Below are positions 1 through 5,561 of a DNA stretch of 5,561 nt, one piece after another. The position numbers and the translations under genes were made by a program. This DNA is from Tepidimonas sp. UBA997 (GTDB lineage: Bacteria > Pseudomonadota > Gammaproteobacteria > Burkholderiales > Burkholderiaceae_C): the NCBI GenBank assembly GCA_002291945.1, contig DBAZ01000060.1, forward strand, positions 1-5,561, in the 5' to 3' direction. Position 1 is the first letter of the stretch; every line of letters starts with the position of its first letter. The notes beneath the pieces are model-generated. The model did no database searches, had not been told where the DNA came from, and saw only the letters and a list, made by a program, of their open reading frames with translations.

Positions 1-116
1 GCCAGTGCGCCAGCGGCCATGCCCAAGGCCAGCATCAGCAGGAAAAAAGTGCCGGTGAACAGCTCCAGCGCCACCAGCGTGGCGACCAGCAACCACCATA
101 TCGTCGAATCGGCCAT
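1..116 (-). CDS. NfeD family membrane protein, N-terminal fragment (cut by window edge)
   Basis: Reading the minus strand from the ATG at 116-114 gives 38 codons running off the left edge, starting MADSTIWWLL and continuing as one long hydrophobic stretch with the pattern VALELFTGTFFLLMLALGMA. This N-terminus (short polar head, WW, a glutamate inside the first membrane helix, then a second hydrophobic stretch rich in Gly/Ala) is what short NfeD-like proteins look like. Those are inner-membrane proteins with a C-terminal OB-fold and are usually encoded beside an SPFH/stomatin-type protein; that partner would lie to the left, outside the window. A purine-rich AAGGA sits about 7 nt upstream on the minus strand (complement near 123-127), which supports this start. 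The gene is divergent from the decarboxylase. The OB-fold is not visible, so the family call rests on the membrane part alone. Confidence 0.7.
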   Translation of the reverse strand, partial: MADSTIWWLLVATLVALELFTGTFFLLMLALGMAAGAL

Positions 117-3100
117 GCGTGTTCCTTGTCCGCTTGTGTGCGTCGTTCACAACATTTGGCCCATTCTGAGCCAAAACGTCAAGCCGATAGGCCACGGTGT
201 CATAAACCTTACGTACACTTGGCACCCATGAAATTCCGCTTCCCCATCGTCATCATCGACGAAGACTTCCGCTCCGAAAACACCTCGGGTCTGGGTATCC
301 GTGCGCTGGCGCAGGCCATCGAAACCGAAGGGTTCGAGGTGGTCGGCGTGACCAGTTACGGCGACTTGTCCCAGTTTGCCCAGCAGCAAAGCCGGGCCAG
401 CGCCTTCATTTTGTCGATCGATGACGAGGAAGTGACTGGCGACCCCGAGCATGACCCGGCGGTGCTGAGCTTGCGGCAGTTCGTGCAGGAAGTCCGGCGC
501 AAAAATGCCGAGGTGCCGATCTATGTGTACGGCGAAACCAAGACCAGCCGACACCTGCCCAACGACATCTTGCGCGAGCTGCACGGCTTCATCCACATGT
601 TCGAGGACACGCCCGAATTCGTGGCGCGTCACATCATCCGCGAAGCCAAGGCCTACCTGGAATACATACAGCCGCCGTTTTTCAAGGCCTTGCTGGATTA
701 CGCCGAAGACGGCTCCTACTCATGGCACTGCCCCGGCCATTCCGGCGGCGTGGCTTTCCTGAAAAGCCCCGTCGGCCAGATGTTCCACCAGTTCTTTGGC
801 GAGAACATGCTGCGCGCCGACGTGTGCAACGCGGTCGAGGAACTCGGCCAACTGCTGGACCACAATGGTGCGATCGGGGAAAGCGAGCGCAACGCGGCGC
901 GCATCTTCAACGCCGACCATTGCTTCTTCGTGACCAACGGCACCAGCACGTCCAACAAAATGGTCTGGCACCACACGGTGGCCCCGGGCGACGTGGTGGT
1001 GGTGGACCGCAACTGCCACAAGTCGATTCTGCACAGCATCATCATGACCGGGGCGATTCCCGTGTTCCTGAAACCGACGCGCAACCACTACGGCATCATC
1101 GGCCCGATTCCGCAGAGCGAATTTGCGCCGCAGGCGATACAGGCCAAAATGGCGGCCAACCCGCTGCTCGAGGGTGTCGATCCGACGACGGTCAAACCCC
1201 GCATCCTGACGCTGACGCAGTCCACCTACGATGGCGTGCTCTACAACACCGAAACCATCAAGCAGATGCTCGACGGCTATGTGGACAACCTGCACTTTGA
1301 TGAAGCGTGGTTGCCACATGCCGCCTTCCACCCCTTCTACGGCACCTTCCACGCCATGGGCCGCAAGCGCGGTCGGCCCCAGCATTCGATGGTGTACTCG
1401 ACGCAGTCCATCCACAAGTTGCTCGCGGGCATCAGTCAGGCCAGCCATGTGCTGGTGCAGGACTCGCAGACCACGCCACTCGACCGCCACCTGTTCAACG
1501 AAGCCTACCTGATGCACACCAGCACCAGCCCGCAGTACAGCATCATTGCCAGTTGCGACGTGGCCGCAGCCATGATGGAACCCCCCGGCGGCACCGCTCT
1601 GGTGGAAGAAAGCATTGCCGAGGCGCTCGATTTCCGCCGGGCCATGCGCAAGGTGGATGCCGAATTTGGTGCCAGCGAGTGGTGGTTTCAGGTCTGGGGG
1701 CCGGAGGATCTGGCCGAAGAGGGCATCGGTCGCGCCAGCCACTGGATACTCAATCGCACCGACAGCGAAGGCGTGCAGACGGCCGACGGCGAAGAAGCCT
1801 GGCACGGTTTCGGCGACATGGCACCCGGCTTCAACATGCTGGACCCGATCAAGGCCACCATCGTCACGCCGGGCCTGAACCTCGACGGGCGCTTCGAGCC
1901 GACCGGCATCCCGGCGTCCATCGTCACCAAGTTTCTGGCCGAACACGGTGTGGTGGTCGAAAAAACCGGGCTGTACAGTTTCTTCATCATGTTCACCATC
2001 GGCATCACCAAGGGCCGCTGGAACACGCTGCTGACCGCCTTGCAGCAGTTCAAGGACGACTACGACCGCAACCAGCCGATGTGGCGCATCCTGCCGGAGT
2101 TCTGCCAGAAGCACCGCCGCTACGAAAAAATGGGCCTGCGCGACCTGTGCCTGTTCGTACACCAGATGTACGCCAAGTACGACATCGCCCGCCTGACCAC
2201 CGAGATGTACCTCAGCGACCTGACGCCAGCCATGAAACCGACCGACGCGTTCTCGCAAATCGCGCATCGCAACACCGAACGGGTGCCGGTCGATGAGCTG
2301 GAGGGTCGCGTCACCACCTCGCTCATCACGCCGTATCCGCCCGGCATTCCGCTGCTGATTCCGGGTGAGGTGTTCAACCGCAAGATCGTGGACTACCTGA
2401 AGTTCTCACGCGAATTCAACCAGCAATGCCCCGGCTTCGAGACCGACATCCACGGTCTGGTGGTGGAGGAGGGGCTGGATGGCCGCAAGCAGTACTTTGC
2501 CGATTGCGTGAAGATGGCGTAGAGATGGCGTAGAGATGGCGTGAAGCGTGCGTCAGGTCAAAGGCCGTACAGGCCCCGCTCAGGCCGATCAGGCCGCGCA
2601 GTTGGGGTGCGGCGGCAGCACCCAGTTCGGGTAAAGTAGAGGGGTTGTTTTACAGGAGTTCCCATGTTTCCAGAGTATCGCGATCTGATCACCCAGCTCA
2701 AAGGCCATGACCACCATTTCACGCGGCTGTTCGACAAGCACAACGAACTGGATCAGAAGATCAAGAACATGGAAGCCCGCATCACGCCGGGCACCCACGA
2801 AGAAATCGAAACCCTGAAAAAGGAAAAGCTGCTGCTCAAGGACGATCTGTACCTGATCCTGAGGAAAGCTGCTGCTGCGACGACCTGAGCGCGAGGCTTG
2901 GGCTTGAGCTGGTCTGCTGTGGCAGCAGGCTAGCCCCGCTAGTCGGCCGCTGGCCCGACTAACCCCCATTAGCCACCATTAGCCACCATTAGCCACCATT
3001 AGCCACCACACTTATCGGCTGGCCGTGAGCGTCGCCAAGGTGGCGTCTTGCGGCACCACGCGGCGTGCGCCGGTGAACCGGGTGCGCCAGTAGCTCTGGC

Positions 3101-5561
3101 GCATGTCTTCCAGGCGCACATTGGCCCCGCTGCGTGGCGAGTGGATGAAGCGGCTGGCACCGATGTAAATCCCGACATGGCTGTAGCGGCGGCCCAGCGT
3201 GTTGAAGAAAACCAGATCGCCCGGCACCAGTTGTTCGCGAACGATGCGCTGCGTAGCGTGGGCTTGCTCTACCGCCCGGCGCGGCAGGCGAACCCCCAGA
3301 CTTTGCTGGAACGCGGCTTGCACAAAGCCGCTGCAGTCGAACCCCTCGGCAAAACTGCTGCCGCCCAACTGGTAAGGCACCCCCAGAAAACCCATGCTAT
3401 GCACCACCAAGGCCGAGAGCGCGGGCAATGGCTGGAAGACGGTTGTTGGCGGCGTCGGTGCAGCCCAACCATTTTCTTGCAGAAAACTGGCCAGCGGATC
3501 GGTTGGTTCGGCCGGTTCGGCCATGACTGCAGGCACAATGGCACAGAAGCAGGCCAAAATGGCAAGGCGAAGGCTGGCTGAAGTCGGGCTGAAAGGCTTC
3601 ATAGGCTGGAAGATAAATCGAAACTCATGTCAAGTCAATGACGTATTCTGAGTTTTTGGCGTCGTTTCAGAACAGGAGATCGGGTCATGATGTTGAGCGC
3701 GGATGATTGCCAGTTGGTGCTGGTGGACTATCAGGAAAGACTGATGCCGGCCATGGTCGGCGGCTCGGAAGTCGCCGAGCGCGCCGTCTTCCTCGCCAAG
3801 ATGGCACGGTTGCTGGACATTCCGGTCTGGGGCACCGAGCAAAATCCTTCCAAGCTCGGCCCCAACAGCGCAGCCATCCGCGCCTTGTGCCACAAGACGT
3901 TTGCCAAAATGCACTTCAATGCCTGTGCATCCGATCTGCTCGATGCCTTGCGACCTCCGGTGAAGCCCGCAGGCAACGCCCGCAGCCTGCCCAAGCATCT
4001 GCAGAAACCCGCCGCCACCGCGCCGGGAGGGCGTCAGACCGTGGTCGTGGCTGGCTGCGAAGCCCATGTCTGCCTGCTGCAAACGGCGCTGGGCCTGCTG
4101 GAGCACGAATTCGATGTCTGGGTCGTGACCGACGCTTGCGGCTCGCGCAAGGAGCGCGACCGCGACGCCGCGTTGGACCGGCTGGCCGGTAACGGGGTCG
4201 AACTCGTGACCAGCGAAATGGTGGCATTTGAATGGCTGGAGCACTGCGAACACCCCCGGTTCCGCGAGGCGCTTGCGTTGATCAAGTGATCGGGGCTGGG
4301 GGCTGGGGGCTTCAAGTTCCGCATCGTTCAGTGAGCCTTTTCGGCATTGGCGATGATCTGGTCGAGCTTGGCCTTGAGCTGGCCCATGCGCTTCTTGCCG
4401 AAGGCGGGACGCGGGACGCCAAGCGCTTCGTAGCCTGCGGCAATGACCCTCCACCGCGTGCCAAGCTGCCCGATGAGCCCACGTTTGGCGAAGCCCGCCA
4501 GCACCTTTTGGCGCGCGCCGCCGTGGATGTTGGATGGGAACCATTCGACGCGCCCATCGGCGTGGTCGAGGGCGTGGGAGAGGATGGCGTGCTCGGTCGG
4601 GGTCAATACGGCTGCGGTCATCGAGCGCTTCCTTGAAGGATGGTGATGTGGAGCTCGATGAACGCGCTGTTTGGCCCGAAAGCCAAGCGTTTCGTGGTCG
4701 GTACAGAGATTCCCTGTTAGATTCGAGTCTTTGCGATTGGATGCGATTTTGTGCCATCCAATTTCCTGCCACTGGAGCATGCCGTGACCGAGCCTTGGGT
4801 ATCCGTCGAACAGATCGCCGAACACTTGGGCGTCAAACGCGATTCCATCTACCGCTGGATCGACCGCAAGCACCTGCCAGCGCACCGCGTGGGACGCTTG
4901 TGGAAGTTCAAGGTGTCCGAGGTGGACGACTGGGTGCGCGCCGGTGGTGCGGATGAAGAAAAGAAACCGGATTGAACGGGAACGACGACATGGCCAAGAC
5001 CAAGAAACCCACCCACACACCCAGCCTGCCGTTTCCACCGGTGCCGGATGCGCTGCACCAAGAAGGCCATTGGCTGTGGATTCCCCTGCGCAAGGAATGG
5101 CGCGACGTCAGCGCCAAGCCTGAGGAAGTCGTGCGCCAGAAATTCATTCGCACGCTGGTCGAGCACTACGGCTACACGCTGGAGCAGATGGATCAGGAGC
5201 AACGCACCCAGCACGGCCATCGCAGCCCGCGTGCCGACATCGTTATCTGGCAGTCCTTGGACGACCGCACGGCCAAGCGTTTCCCTGTGCTCGTCGTCGA
5301 ATGCAAGACCGACACCATCGAGATTCAGGAGCGCGACTACTACCAGGCGGCGTCCTACACCGTGGCCTCCGGCTGCGAAATCTTCATCGCCACCAACCAG
5401 CGCCACACCGCCGTGTTCAAACTGGTGGCGCGCACGCCGGGCGAGTTCGTGGCCATCAACGAAATCCCCAAGGCCTCCGATTGGGGCGATGCCAAACGGT
5501 TGAAAGAGGTGCTGGACAGCCTGCGCGCCTTCAATCGCAAGGAATTCCAGGATCTGCTGTT

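Overview
This is a GC-rich window (roughly 60% by eye). The near full-length match of its largest protein to the long Orn/Lys/Arg decarboxylases of Burkholderiales, together with the YdcH, NlpC/P60, isochorismatase and NfeD types, suggests a betaproteobacterium, probably Burkholderiales and perhaps Comamonadaceae. That placement comes from remembered family resemblance, not from a search.

Left and central part, 1-4289, looks like ordinary chromosome. A cut-off NfeD-family membrane protein runs leftward out of the window (1-116). Divergent to it, across 111 bp carrying a perfect 6-bp dyad, is a complete 764-residue PLP-dependent basic amino acid decarboxylase (228-2522). A small YdcH/DUF465 helical protein follows (2664-2888). 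It converges on a secreted NlpC/P60 (C40) peptidoglycan peptidase on the minus strand (3012-3602). The gap between them holds two small hairpins and four tandem copies of a 10-bp unit. The peptidase has a good sigma70-like promoter so close to its ATG that the transcript is predicted to be leaderless. Divergent to it is an isochorismatase-family cysteine hydrolase (3687-4289).

Right part, 4290-5561, changes character. After a triple GGGGCTG heptamer there is a small minus-strand protein with a DUF3489-like N-terminus (4328-4621). A 162-bp divergent region with several imperfect dyads follows. Then comes a 63-residue excisionase/MerR-type HTH protein starting at GTG (4784-4975), and 14 bp later a gene whose first 190 residues are an HsdR-type PD-(D/E)XK nuclease domain (4990 to the window end). 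The last two look like regulator plus first enzyme gene of a type I-like restriction-modification or other defence operon that continues beyond the window. This is the likeliest site for something new, but the genes that would identify the system are not visible.

Gene interplay: apart from the HTH/nuclease pair, the genes look like separate transcription units in divergent or convergent arrangement. No RNA gene, CRISPR array, transposase or complete mobile element was seen.
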